A DNA stretch of 64,000 bases from the NCBI RefSeq assembly GCF_900110815.1, contig NZ_FOIT01000001.1, forward strand, positions 687,555-751,554. Direction: 5' to 3'. Numbering within the stretch: the first letter of the stretch is position 1; the number at the start of each line of letters is the position of its first letter. Source of the stretch: Aliicoccus persicus. Its GTDB lineage: Bacteria > Bacillota > Bacilli > Staphylococcales > Salinicoccaceae. Both the position numbers and the translations under genes were made by a program. A model generated the notes under the pieces. The model was not told where the DNA came from. It worked only from the letters and a program-made list of their open reading frames with translations, and made no database searches. Below are positions 46,951-54,596 of the stretch, in pieces.

Positions 46951-47631
46951 CTACTGATCCCTTTCTATAATAGAAGTATCCTCAACATACGTCACATATG
47001 AATCTTCACTGTCTTCGTGTTGATATACAAAGTAAAATGGTGCATCAATTGGAATCTGTTTCGCATACATTGTTTCAAATCTTTCTAGTTCATAAATCTG
47101 AACATTCGTAAACCATTCTTCAAAAACTATCTCATCATGTTCAATCGGTGTATCTTCATCTACATAAACATTAAAATCATCTTGATTAATCCATACGCCC
47201 ACATTTGGATCGGTTGAATTATAATGTCGATAACTTATTTCAAACACACGCCACTCATAACCTTCTGCTGCTTCCTCATAACCTTCTAAATGTTCAATCA
47301 TCTCGAGAGACTCTTCCGCTGGAAACATATTATTAATGTAGAAAGATAATAGCACGTAATATTCATCAGAATTGTCATATTCCTCAGGAACGTATGAGAA
47401 TAAGTGGTACGATTGATTATTTCCTGGTAAAGGCGATTCAAAAGTACCAACATCTTGGTTCTCAAAATAGCGTAGTTCCGCATCATTTTGATTATAAATG
47501 GTATTGAGTTCAGCATAATAGGCATAAACATTAATACCTTCTTCTTCAATTTCTTCTACCGTTTTCATTTCTAAATCCAAATAAGATAATGTTGATCCGA
47601 GAAGCATTGCCGATAAAAACCCAGTAAACAT
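46951..47631 (-). CDS. Exported DUF4352/DUF5067-like protein, type B (second copy)
   Basis: This 226-residue paralogue of the 40747-41433 protein shares MF-GFLSAMLLG, NQNDAELRYFEN, PLPGN, STDPNVGVW and KQIPIDAPFYFVY. The ATG at 47631 lies six bases after GAGGTG and aligns with the start of the first copy; the longer frame upstream is rejected. It is intact, although its downstream type A partner is frameshifted. It is part of the duplicated block. Confidence 0.73.
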   Translation of the reverse strand: MFTGFLSAMLLGSTLSYLDLEMKTVEEIEEEGINVYAYYAELNTIYNQNDAELRYFENQDVGTFESPLPGNNQSYHLFSYVPEEYDNSDEYYVLLSFYINNMFPAEESLEMIEHLEGYEEAAEGYEWRVFEISYRHYNSTDPNVGVWINQDDFNVYVDEDTPIEHDEIVFEEWFTNVQIYELERFETMYAKQIPIDAPFYFVYQHEDSEDSYVTYVEDTSIIERDQ

Positions 47632-47738
47632 ATTGGACACCTCTTTATACAGTCTATTTAGGTTTATCATAAATCATAGCTTATAAAAATGCACATGAAA
47701 ACCGAGCACATTATGAAGATGCTAGGTTATAATTCCCA

Positions 47739-48983
47739 TTATTTTGTAATATCCCAAAACACATTTGTCGGATTAATACCTGTACCGAAAACTATTTGGT
47801 AATTTTTATCAATCGGGACTTTCTTCGCTATTTTACCTTCAAAATGACTCCCTTCAAACACTTCTTCTTCTTCAAAAAGATAACTGTTATACGTTGCTTC
47901 GTCTTCTAAGTGATACGGTGCGCCGTCAACAAAGATCTGAAAGTCACGTGAACGTAAGAAATACTGTGCGTCTGGGAAGCCGACTTGATTAATCTCGGCG
48001 TTAAATTCAAAGACAATCCATTTATATTCATTGGATACATCTGTTTCTACTAACTGTAAGATTTCGAAGGTATCTTCTTCTGCCATGATTTCACTGATAG
48101 ACATCGTCATCTCAACTGGCTGCCCTTCTCCACCATCACCTCTCGAGATATAATGATATGAGACGGGTTCATTGATATTTGCAGGATTAACATATGTCCC
48201 AACATTGTCTTGATAATGACGCACATCGAATATACGTGTATGTGTACTCAACTGTTCTTCTTGTTCATCGATATTTTCGAGTAACCAATCTAATTCATTG
48301 TTATCATCACTTTCGAACGTTGTTTCTGTCATCTCTTGTGAGTCTACCTCTACGATATATTCATCGACATCATTACCAAATTGAAAATGCATTAAAAACG
48401 GCTGATTAATAGGGACCAACTTTGCAAAATATCCAGACACTTCTCCGGTTTCATATATCTCTGTGTCTTCTAACATGTTCTCGAATTTCGGATATTTTAT
48501 TGGAGGCGCATCCATACCAGTATCAACAATAATGTCACGCTGACTAATGACTATGGGTTCATTCGGATGTGTGTTTTTTATCAGGTTAAAATCAAATTGA
48601 AAAATTCTCCATTCCAAGCCTTCTTCTACCTCATTAAAGTCTATTGAATCTGCAAGTAATTGTTCTGATGCTTCTTTAGCTAGAACATCGATTAAATGAA
48701 CTTCAATGAGTGCGTAGCCGATTGTGTCATCATCTGTTGCACGCGTTTCGTATTGGAAAGGATAAATCCAGCGTTCATTGTGCTTTGCCGGTGACATCAT
48801 CGTCCCTCGTAATGGATGATTTAAATATTCAAGTTCTAATTGATTTTGGTTATAAACAATTTGTGCATCCTCATGATATGTTTCGATATCTTCTGTCTCT
48901 ATTTTTTCAATAGATTTTTCTTCAAATTCTAAATGAGACAGTGTAGATCCAAACAGCAATATGGAAACAAATAATTGAAACAT
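47739..48983 (-). CDS. Fused type B-type A DUF4352/DUF5067-like exported protein
   Basis: This 414-residue protein has an N-terminal hydrophobic segment (MFQLFVSILLFGSTLSHLEF) and two beta domains. The N-terminal half follows the type B pattern: VYNQNQLELEYLNHPLRGT, GLEWRIFQFDF, KLVPINQPFLMHF. The second half follows type A: ENIDEQEEQLSTHTRIFDV, GTYVNPANINEPVSY and KKVPIDKNYQIVFGTG...VFW. It thus joins in one chain what neighbouring loci encode as two genes, which implies the split partners act together. It ends beside the duplicated block. Confidence 0.75.
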   Translation of the reverse strand: MFQLFVSILLFGSTLSHLEFEEKSIEKIETEDIETYHEDAQIVYNQNQLELEYLNHPLRGTMMSPAKHNERWIYPFQYETRATDDDTIGYALIEVHLIDVLAKEASEQLLADSIDFNEVEEGLEWRIFQFDFNLIKNTHPNEPIVISQRDIIVDTGMDAPPIKYPKFENMLEDTEIYETGEVSGYFAKLVPINQPFLMHFQFGNDVDEYIVEVDSQEMTETTFESDDNNELDWLLENIDEQEEQLSTHTRIFDVRHYQDNVGTYVNPANINEPVSYHYISRGDGGEGQPVEMTMSISEIMAEEDTFEILQLVETDVSNEYKWIVFEFNAEINQVGFPDAQYFLRSRDFQIFVDGAPYHLEDEATYNSYLFEEEEVFEGSHFEGKIAKKVPIDKNYQIVFGTGINPTNVFWDITK

Positions 48984-49118
48984 TTAAGCACTTCCTCTGA
49001 TATTGTTCCCTTAAGTATAGAACGTATTTTCAAGCACATCTATAGAATTTTCCCCTTTTCATCAATACTTTACAAAATACATGATTTATTAAAAATATTC
49101 ATTAACTCTTAAACTTTA

Positions 49119-49135
49119 TTTACAAAATCTTTATG
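49119..49135 (+). promoter_or_regulatory. Candidate Pho box upstream of the alkaline phosphatase gene
   Basis: TTTACA-N5-TTTATG resembles the PhoP direct-repeat consensus TTHACA-N5-TTHACA, about 60 bases before the start codon. A further TTAACT lies upstream. PhoP control of a secreted phosphatase is expected; the match is imperfect. Confidence 0.4.
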
Positions 49136-49196
49136 TTATTTCTATATTAGATTTCATATACTCTAAGTATCATCTGAAAGGGAGAGATTTAAACCA

Positions 49197-50807
49197 ATGA
49201 AAAAATTTGTTTTTGCTACAATTGCTACACTTTTAACGACAAGTCACTTAATGGCTAACTCTGCATTTGCACAAGACGAAGAAGATGAAAGATTAGAGGA
49301 AGATCGTTACCTAAATGATTCAATCGATATCTTTGCTGAATTGGATATTGAACTTGCAGAAGAAGATATGCCGAAAAATATTATTTATTTAATTGGTGAC
49401 GGTATGGGTACTACATACAATACTGCTTATCGTTATTACAAGCATGGTGGATTCGAGTGGGATGTAGAACTTACTGAATTCGACAAGCACCTAGTTGGTC
49501 AACAGATGACACACCCATATGACGGTACAGAAGTAATCACTGATTCAGGAGCTTCAGCAACTGCAATGGCTGCTGGTGCTAAGACATATAACAATGCCAT
49601 TGGTGTGGATCATGATCACAATACGCTCGTTACAGTATTAGAAGTATCTAAAGCAAATGCAAAATCTACTGGTATTATTGCAACGTCAACATTAACACAT
49701 GCGACACCTGCATCATTTGGTGCGCATAATGAATCTCGTCATAACCACGAAGAGATTGCTGACCACTTCTTCGATCAAAGAATCAATGGAGAAATGAAAA
49801 TTGATGTATTGCTTGGTGCTGGATTACAATACTTCGATAGAGAAGATCGTAATCTTGTTGAAGAGTTTGAAGGAGAAGGTTATGATTTTATCCAAGATTT
49901 AGAAGGACTTGAAAGTTCTGAAAACGATAAACTTCTTGGATTATTCTACGATGATTCATTCCCTAAGATGTGGGATAGAGAAGAAGGTACAGTATCACTT
50001 GAAGATATGACTAGAAAAGCAATTGATACTCTTGATCAAAACGAAGAAGGTTTCTTCTTAATGGTTGAAGGTTCACAAATTGACTGGGCTGGACATTCAA
50101 ACGATGTGGCTTCAGCAATGAGTGAAATGGAAGACTTTGAAAATGCGTTTGCTGCTGCGATTGAGTTTGCTGAAGCAGATGGAGAAACTTTAGTCGTTGC
50201 GACTGCTGACCATAACACAGGTGGTTTCTCACTCGGTGTGGATGGCTACTACCAATGGTTAGCTGAACCATTACATGAAATGGAGCGCACGCCTGAATTT
50301 TTAGCTAGTGAGATTGTTGAAAATGGTGAAATTGGTGAAACATTAAGCACTTATGTTGGTTGGGAATTTACTGAAGAAGAACTTTCTGCAGTTGAAGAAG
50401 CATTAACTCAACCAGAAGATGAGCAATTCTTTGCTGTTGAAACAGTATTAAAAGAATCAGTAGATGTTAGAACGTATACTGGTTGGACAACTGGTGGACA
50501 TACGGCAGAAGAAGTTAACGTCTATGCCTTTGGCCCAGGTTCTGAACTGTTCCGTGGTTTAACTGACAACCACATGCACGGTTTCATCACTTCTTACTTC
50601 ATGGGTCAAGATGTTACTCGTGACGAAGTAGAACTTGAAGAAGCCGTGAATGAAGAAGCTGAAGTTGAAGAAGCTGAAGTTGAAGAAGATGTTGAAGTTG
50701 AAGAAGATACTGATGTAGACTCTGATGTAGAAGAAGAGTCTGAAGTGGAAGAAGACACTGAAGAGGAAGATACTGAAGAAGACGTCGAGGAAGACGACGC
50801 TGCTTAA
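49197..50807 (+). CDS. phoA: Secreted alkaline phosphatase with acidic C-terminal tail
   Basis: This 536-residue protein has a signal peptide (cut near AFA-QDE). The alkaline phosphatase fold is intact: YLIGDGMGTT near 68 (Asp ligand) and ITDSGASATAMAAGAKTYNN near 115 (nucleophile Ser). SFGAHNESRHNHEEIAD, EGSQIDWAGHSND and VATADHNTGGFS follow, then the C-terminal TGWTTGGHTAEEV (His ligand). It releases phosphate from monoesters outside the cell with zinc and magnesium. Residues about 475-536 form an appended Glu/Val/Asp tail with repeats such as AEVEEAEVEE, not part of the enzyme core. Confidence 0.93.
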   Translation: MKKFVFATIATLLTTSHLMANSAFAQDEEDERLEEDRYLNDSIDIFAELDIELAEEDMPKNIIYLIGDGMGTTYNTAYRYYKHGGFEWDVELTEFDKHLVGQQMTHPYDGTEVITDSGASATAMAAGAKTYNNAIGVDHDHNTLVTVLEVSKANAKSTGIIATSTLTHATPASFGAHNESRHNHEEIADHFFDQRINGEMKIDVLLGAGLQYFDREDRNLVEEFEGEGYDFIQDLEGLESSENDKLLGLFYDDSFPKMWDREEGTVSLEDMTRKAIDTLDQNEEGFFLMVEGSQIDWAGHSNDVASAMSEMEDFENAFAAAIEFAEADGETLVVATADHNTGGFSLGVDGYYQWLAEPLHEMERTPEFLASEIVENGEIGETLSTYVGWEFTEEELSAVEEALTQPEDEQFFAVETVLKESVDVRTYTGWTTGGHTAEEVNVYAFGPGSELFRGLTDNHMHGFITSYFMGQDVTRDEVELEEAVNEEAEVEEAEVEEDVEVEEDTDVDSDVEEESEVEEDTEEEDTEEDVEEDDAA

Positions 50808-50855
50808 TCTCATAATCTGAGATAGGTGTTTTATCAGTTAAATAGCGAGTGAATC

Positions 50856-50889
50856 GACATGGCCATCTCATTATGATGATGGTCATGTC
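50856..50889 (+). terminator. Terminator of the alkaline phosphatase gene
   Basis: GACATGGCCATC and GATGGTCATGTC pair (one wobble) around ten bases and run into six T residues. Confidence 0.85.
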
Positions 50890-51026
50890 TTTTTTATGGT
50901 ATATCTTTTGATTGTTAAATAGTGTGGCTACAGCATGATGATTTTAAACAAGGTTGTAGCGATTCGGATCTGGATTCGCTAAAACAGAATGGATTTCACA
51001 ATGATTTTAGCGATTTCAATCAAAAA

Positions 51027-51058
51027 AAAGAAGCCAGACATTATGTCCAGCCTCTTTT
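51027..51058 (-). terminator. Terminator retained after a gene relic
   Basis: Leftward, AGAGGCTGGACAT pairs with ATGTCTGGCTTCT (with G-U pairs) and is followed by seven T residues, just past the stop of the 51061 relic. Confidence 0.7.
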
Positions 51059-51060
51059 CA

Positions 51061-51345
51061 CTATTCTTCGTCGTTATTGCTCTCATCATCTTCGTTGTTT
51101 TCTTCATCATTACTATTTTGATCGTTGTTTTCTTCTTCTTGCTCATTATCTGACTCATCAGAAGTGCCGTTATCCGATCCGTTGTCTGACTCTACATCTT
51201 CATCTTCATCATCCGATGATGTATTTCCGACATCACCATCATACATGAAGAACAGATCCTCAGCTTTGAACGAATCGAAGTAAATTAAGAACGGTTCATC
51301 GACAGGTGATGTGCTACCTCTTAAGTTTACAGATGAAATAAACAA
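51061..51345 (-). pseudogene. 3' relic of an acidic DUF4352-like lipoprotein gene
   Basis: The frame encodes DEPFLIYFDSFKAEDLFFMYD and then a Ser/Asp/Glu/Asn tail. This matches the C-terminal end of the 41543-42754 lipoprotein (DEPFLIYFDTFKAEDLFFLYD). Homology stops at about 51310, where an inverted repeat begins, and the upstream signal peptide and domain are absent. The open frame runs into the inverted repeat, so the apparent start is not meaningful. It looks like a truncated paralogue left by insertion or deletion. Confidence 0.85.
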
Positions 51346-51363
51346 TCTGTAAACTTAGGAGGT
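51318..51363. repeat. 18-bp inverted repeat at the truncation point
   Basis: CCTCTTAAGTTTACAGAT and ATCTGTAAACTTAGGAGG are complementary except at one position and are separated by ten bases. The repeat lies exactly where homology to the intact paralogue ends, so it may be a scar or a short non-autonomous element. Confidence 0.75.
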
Positions 51364-51793
51364 TTTCTTATGGTATGTAAAAACGGATTTGGAATCTCAT
51401 GAGTAAGTTTCCAAATCCGTTTCTTTAACAAATGATTCAAATGACCCCTACGGGAATTCCTAACCTTATTATATCAATGGTTATGAGCACTAATTGACAG
51501 ATTATTGACAGTAGAATTCCTGTGAAATTTATTTATTACGTAGTTCGATTCCTCTTTTAAAAGTGCTTTCATTGGAAATATGTTTAATATTTACTAGGTT
51601 ATCTTGAAGAAAGTTTCTAAATTACAAGTTTGTGACAACGTTAATGTCAACGTATATCAATGAACCAAGAAACTTGTAATTATGTAGTTTTCTTCTTCAC
51701 ATAATATATATTGTGGGAATAGCAATAAAATTTGAATAATTACGCAACTTTGTTATGGTATCCTTTAATTAACAATTACTAGGAGATGAAATA
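51364..51793. other. Non-coding region with a strong hairpin
   Basis: Besides a hairpin at 51382-51421 (AAACGGATTTGGAA with TTCCAAATCCGTTT, then T-rich) no gene is seen. A ten-codon frame starting after AGGAGG at 51371 lies inside this hairpin. The rest is AT-rich and includes the promoter region of the Ltp-repeat gene. The stretch has an irregular repeat of an AACTTGTAATTA-type phrase (near 51620 and 51672) that could form a weak stem. Confidence 0.5.
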
Positions 51794-52462
51794 ATGAAAA
51801 GGTTATTAGTATTAATTGTTGCAATGTTGCTTGTACCAAATTTAGTTAAGGCAGAAGAAGAACTCGAAGATTTATTAACGAAGTTCGAAGTTGTTTCTGG
51901 TACATTTGATGAGTATTATGAGATTGTCACTTCGTTTGATGATGTAAGCGAAGTGATAGAAGATGAGATGTATATTATCGATGATAAAATTTTAACTATT
52001 GAAGACGATTTATATCTATTGGAAAATAATGAACTTGGACGACTTGATGAGCGTTTAGAACTGATAGAAAGTGAAATTGATTTGCTACAGAAACGACTTG
52101 AATTATTTGAATACTCCTTAACTTTAGTTGGATTATATGAAGAGAGTGATCAAGATAATTCAGAAGTATCTAATAGAGAGTTAAGTAATACCATATCTAA
52201 AGCAGAAGAATGGTCAGAACTTCTATTCTGGTCAAAGGTTAGTATCGCAGAACGTTTAGTTGAAATAGAGAAGTTCCCAGAAGATATAGCAAATCAAGCA
52301 GTAGAAGAAATGAACGCTGACTTTAATGATAACGCTTTAAATACCGCTCGTAATTGGTCAGATTTGCTAAATTGGTCAAACGCAACAATTTGGGAAAATC
52401 TCCAAGAAGTAGAAGGGTTCACTGAAGAAGAAGCTGACTATGCAATTGAAAATTTAGAATAA
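51794..52462 (+). CDS. Exported coiled-coil protein with two C-terminal Ltp-type repeats
   Basis: This 222-residue protein has a signal peptide (MKRLLVLIVAMLLVPNLVKA) and a long acidic coiled coil (about 40-120, with LDERLELIESEIDLLQKRL). Two tandem C-terminal repeats follow, reading A-x-x-WSELLFWSKVSIAERLVEIEKF and A-x-NWSDLLNWSNATIWENLQEVEGF. This matches the Ltp (host cell surface-exposed lipoprotein) repeat found in superinfection-exclusion and cell-wall proteins. There is no lipobox Cys here. AGGAG precedes the ATG. It may act at the wall next to the Fem-type ligase locus. Confidence 0.78.
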   Translation: MKRLLVLIVAMLLVPNLVKAEEELEDLLTKFEVVSGTFDEYYEIVTSFDDVSEVIEDEMYIIDDKILTIEDDLYLLENNELGRLDERLELIESEIDLLQKRLELFEYSLTLVGLYEESDQDNSEVSNRELSNTISKAEEWSELLFWSKVSIAERLVEIEKFPEDIANQAVEEMNADFNDNALNTARNWSDLLNWSNATIWENLQEVEGFTEEEADYAIENLE

Positions 52463-52468
52463 CAATCA

Positions 52469-52492
52469 AGAGCCTTTAACAGGCTCTATTTT
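52469..52492 (+). terminator. Terminator of the Ltp-repeat gene
   Basis: AGAGCCT and AGGCTCT pair around TTAAC with a following T run. Confidence 0.85.
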
Positions 52493-52635
52493 TATGCCAT
52501 AACCAACTTCATTTCATCTAATACATCAGACACTTTCGCTCGCTCCACTTTCTCACTATATACTAAATTAAATTTTAGACTTTTTCAGCTAGTTATTGTG
52601 TTATTCTTTAATTAACAAATATTAGGAGGATTGCA

Positions 52636-52821
52636 ATGGCTCGAGAAAAGAAGAAAGGTGGCTGTATGGGATGCTTAGGCGGAATGTTTATGACGTTTGT
52701 ACTACTCTTCCTATTGGTAGAGGTATTTACAGGGTCAGATGATAACAGCAATGACAATGAAGAAGTAGAGCAGCAAGCAGAAGCGACAGAAACAAATGAA
52801 ATAATAGTTTATCCCATGTAA
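52636..52821 (+). CDS. 61-residue single-pass membrane peptide
   Basis: A basic N-terminus with a Gly/Cys segment (KKKGGCMGCLGGMF) leads into one membrane helix (MTFVLLFLLVEVF) and an acidic, Gln/Glu-rich tail. AGGAGG lies before the ATG. The frame ends at TAA (52819). It stays open for nine further codons and then coincides exactly with the frame of the Fem-type gene starting at 52849. The 27-base gap also contains the ribosome site of that gene. It may be a partner, or a membrane anchor if the stop is read through. Confidence 0.7.
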   Translation: MAREKKKGGCMGCLGGMFMTFVLLFLLVEVFTGSDDNSNDNEEVEQQAEATETNEIIVYPM

Positions 52822-52848
52822 AACGTTATTTTTAAAAGGAGTATTTAT

Positions 52849-54093
52849 ATGTATTTTAGTGAATTGACAAAAGAAGAATTTAACACATTTATGAAAGAAA
52901 ATTTCTCCCACTATACACAATCTATTCAAAATTATGATTTTTTGAATAAAGAAGACAAAAAAGCTTATCTAGTAGGTGTTAAGAAAGAGAGCGGAAAAGT
53001 TTTAGCTGGATGCTTGCTTAATCAATCAAGAGCTTTAAAATATTTTAACTATTTTTATACACATCGTGGCCCTGTAATGAATTATAAAGATTTAACACTT
53101 GTTGAATTCTTTTTTACAGAACTCGATAAATTTTTAAAACAGCACAATTGTCTATACATAAGATTAGATCCTCATGTATTAGAAAGTATTCGTAATGCTG
53201 ATGGAGAAGTTATACAAAGTTTTGATAATAAATTACTCATGCATTTACTTAAAAGACACGGCTATCAACATCAAGGTTATGATGTTGGTTACTCTAAAAT
53301 AAGACAAATACGATGGTTATCTGTTTTAGACTTATCCAATAAGAGTCTAGAAACATTATTAAAAAATATGAGCTATCAAACAAAACGTAACATCAAAAAA
53401 ACTGAAGAAATGGGTGTGGAAGTCACTACTTTACCTATCGATCAAACCGATAGATTCTTTAAACTATTTAAAATGGCTGAAGAAAAACATGGTTTCAGTT
53501 TCCGTGATAAAGAATACTTTATAAAAATGCAACACGTATACAAAAACAACGGCATGCTTAAAATTGCTTATATTAATTTAAACAATTATCTAAAAAAATT
53601 AAAACAAGAAGTATCAGAATCCAAAAAAGATATAGATAATCTAGAAAAGAAATTAGCTGATAATCCAAATTCTAAAAAAAGTAAAAATAAGTATAAACAA
53701 ACTAACAATAGACATCAAAAATTATTAGAAAAAGTCGAAAAAGCAAAACGTTTAAAAGATAAACACGGTAATAATCTAGATTTATCAGCAGCACTATATG
53801 TCTTTAATAATCATGAAGTCTATTATCTATCAAGTGGTTCAAATCCAGAACTTAACGAATTCATGGGTGCTTATGCATTACAATGGGAAATGATAAAGTT
53901 TGCTAAAAAACATCAAATAGATAAGTATAATTTCTATGGGATTACTGGAGATTTTTCAAATTCTGCTGAAGATTATGGAGTTCAACAATTCAAAAAAGGT
54001 TTTGATGCACGTGTTGAAGAATATATTGGCGATTTTATCAAACCTTGCAAACCTCTTTTATTCAAACTTTTTACACTTAAAAACAAAATATAA
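52849..54093 (+). CDS. Fem-type peptidoglycan cross-bridge aminoacyltransferase
   Basis: This 414-residue protein has the FemABX double-GNAT fold. The conserved YFNYFYTHRGPVMNY is near 62 and WLSVLDLSNKS near 155. NMSYQTKRNIKKTEEMGV follows near 175, then a charged coiled-coil arm at about 250-308. The C-terminal HEVYYLSSGSNPELNEFMGAYALQWEMI and YNFYGITGDFSN complete the fold. Such enzymes move amino acids from aminoacyl-tRNA to lipid II or its stem peptide in the cytosol. An unusual seryl-type tRNA lies directly downstream on the other strand. AAGGAG precedes the ATG. Confidence 0.9.
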   Translation: MYFSELTKEEFNTFMKENFSHYTQSIQNYDFLNKEDKKAYLVGVKKESGKVLAGCLLNQSRALKYFNYFYTHRGPVMNYKDLTLVEFFFTELDKFLKQHNCLYIRLDPHVLESIRNADGEVIQSFDNKLLMHLLKRHGYQHQGYDVGYSKIRQIRWLSVLDLSNKSLETLLKNMSYQTKRNIKKTEEMGVEVTTLPIDQTDRFFKLFKMAEEKHGFSFRDKEYFIKMQHVYKNNGMLKIAYINLNNYLKKLKQEVSESKKDIDNLEKKLADNPNSKKSKNKYKQTNNRHQKLLEKVEKAKRLKDKHGNNLDLSAALYVFNNHEVYYLSSGSNPELNEFMGAYALQWEMIKFAKKHQIDKYNFYGITGDFSNSAEDYGVQQFKKGFDARVEEYIGDFIKPCKPLLFKLFTLKNKI

Positions 54094-54095
54094 AA

Positions 54096-54128
54096 AAAAA
54101 ACTCCAGCTATATAGCTGGAGTTTTTTT
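54096..54128. terminator. Shared bidirectional terminator of the Fem-type gene and the UUA tRNA
   Basis: AAAAACTCCAGCT and AGCTGGAGTTTTT pair around ATAT. Rightward it ends the Fem-type gene with eight T; leftward it ends the tRNA transcript with ten T. Confidence 0.92.
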
Positions 54129-54131
54129 TAG

Positions 54132-54223
54132 CGGAAGGAGAAGGATTCGAACCAACGCGAGCAAAAAGCTCCTAATTAATATTAAATATTAATCCCCTTA
54201 TAGCCAGACTTGGGTATCCTTCC
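54132..54223 (-). tRNA. Serine-type long-variable-arm tRNA with anticodon UUA
   Basis: The minus strand folds as a class II tRNA. The acceptor GGAAGGA/TCCTTCC is followed by discriminator G73 (Ser-type). The D-arm is CCC...GGG with GG in the loop, and the anticodon stem is TTAAT/ATTAA. The loop ATTTAAT has U33, anticodon UUA and A37. The variable stem is GAGC/GCTC with a five-T loop and the T-loop is TTCGAAT. The T-stem (GTTGG/CCTTC) has two adjacent U-U mismatches at 50-64 and 51-63. UUA would read the stop codon UAA. CCA is not encoded. SerRS does not use the anticodon, so charging with serine is plausible. Confidence 0.8.
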
Positions 54224-54239
54224 ATATAAATACTAGATA

Positions 54240-54268
54240 ATAATAACATCTATATAATATTAAGTCAA
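54240..54268 (-). promoter_or_regulatory. Strong dedicated promoter of the UUA tRNA
   Basis: Read leftward, TTGACT (54268-54263), a 17-base spacer and TATTAT (54245-54240) form a near-consensus promoter about 16 bases before the tRNA's 5' end. Confidence 0.82.
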
Positions 54269-54313
54269 TACAAAATAGCTGGGGTTTTTAGACCCTAGCC
54301 GTTTTGTATTATT
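54267..54313. terminator. Long hairpin upstream of the UUA tRNA promoter
   Basis: AATACAAAA pairs with TTTTGTATT, and an inner GGGGT pairs with ACCCT. It probably ends the Phe-Asn-Glu tRNA transcript coming from the right. The rest of the gap to 54433 has only a small TTTAGAG/CTCTAAA hairpin at 54369-54386. Confidence 0.6.
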
Positions 54314-54433
54314 TTATAATTCCCAATAAACTTCCTAAAGAGTTATTATTTTACATTTTAATGGGGCATTTAGAGCAATCTCTAAAATTCGAATTAATAG
54401 AAATTAAGATAAACGCCCGTAAAACTACAAATA

Positions 54434-54505
54434 TGACCCCTACGGGATTCGAACCCGTGTTACCGCCGTGAAAGGGCGGTGTCTTAACCGCTTGACCAAG
54501 GGGCC
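54434..54505 (-). tRNA. tRNA-Glu (UUC)
   Basis: A 72-base canonical cloverleaf: acceptor GGCCCCT/AGGGGTC, anticodon loop CTTTCAC with UUC, T-loop TTCGAAT and discriminator A. CCA is not encoded. Confidence 0.97.
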
Positions 54506-54509
54506 ATGG

Positions 54510-54581
54510 CTCCACAGGTAGGACTCGAACCTACGACCGATCGGTTAACAGCCGATAGCTCTACCACTGAGCTACTGTGGA
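54510..54581 (-). tRNA. tRNA-Asn (GUU)
   Basis: Acceptor TCCACAG/CTGTGGA, anticodon loop CTGTTAA with GUU, and T-loop TTCGAGT. The CCA end is encoded at 54509-54507. It lies five bases upstream of tRNA-Glu in the same transcript. Confidence 0.97.
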
Positions 54582-54596
54582 ATATTAAATAAATGG

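Noticed and set aside
51371..51403. Ten-codon frame after AGGAGG
   Set aside because: The ribosome site is part of the inverted repeat, and the frame lies inside a terminator-like hairpin; too short to support.
54361..54423. GGGCGTTTA ... TAAATGCCC as a further tRNA on the minus strand
   Set aside because: The arms pair like an acceptor stem but enclose only about 40 bases, without D, anticodon and T arms; it is just a hairpin.
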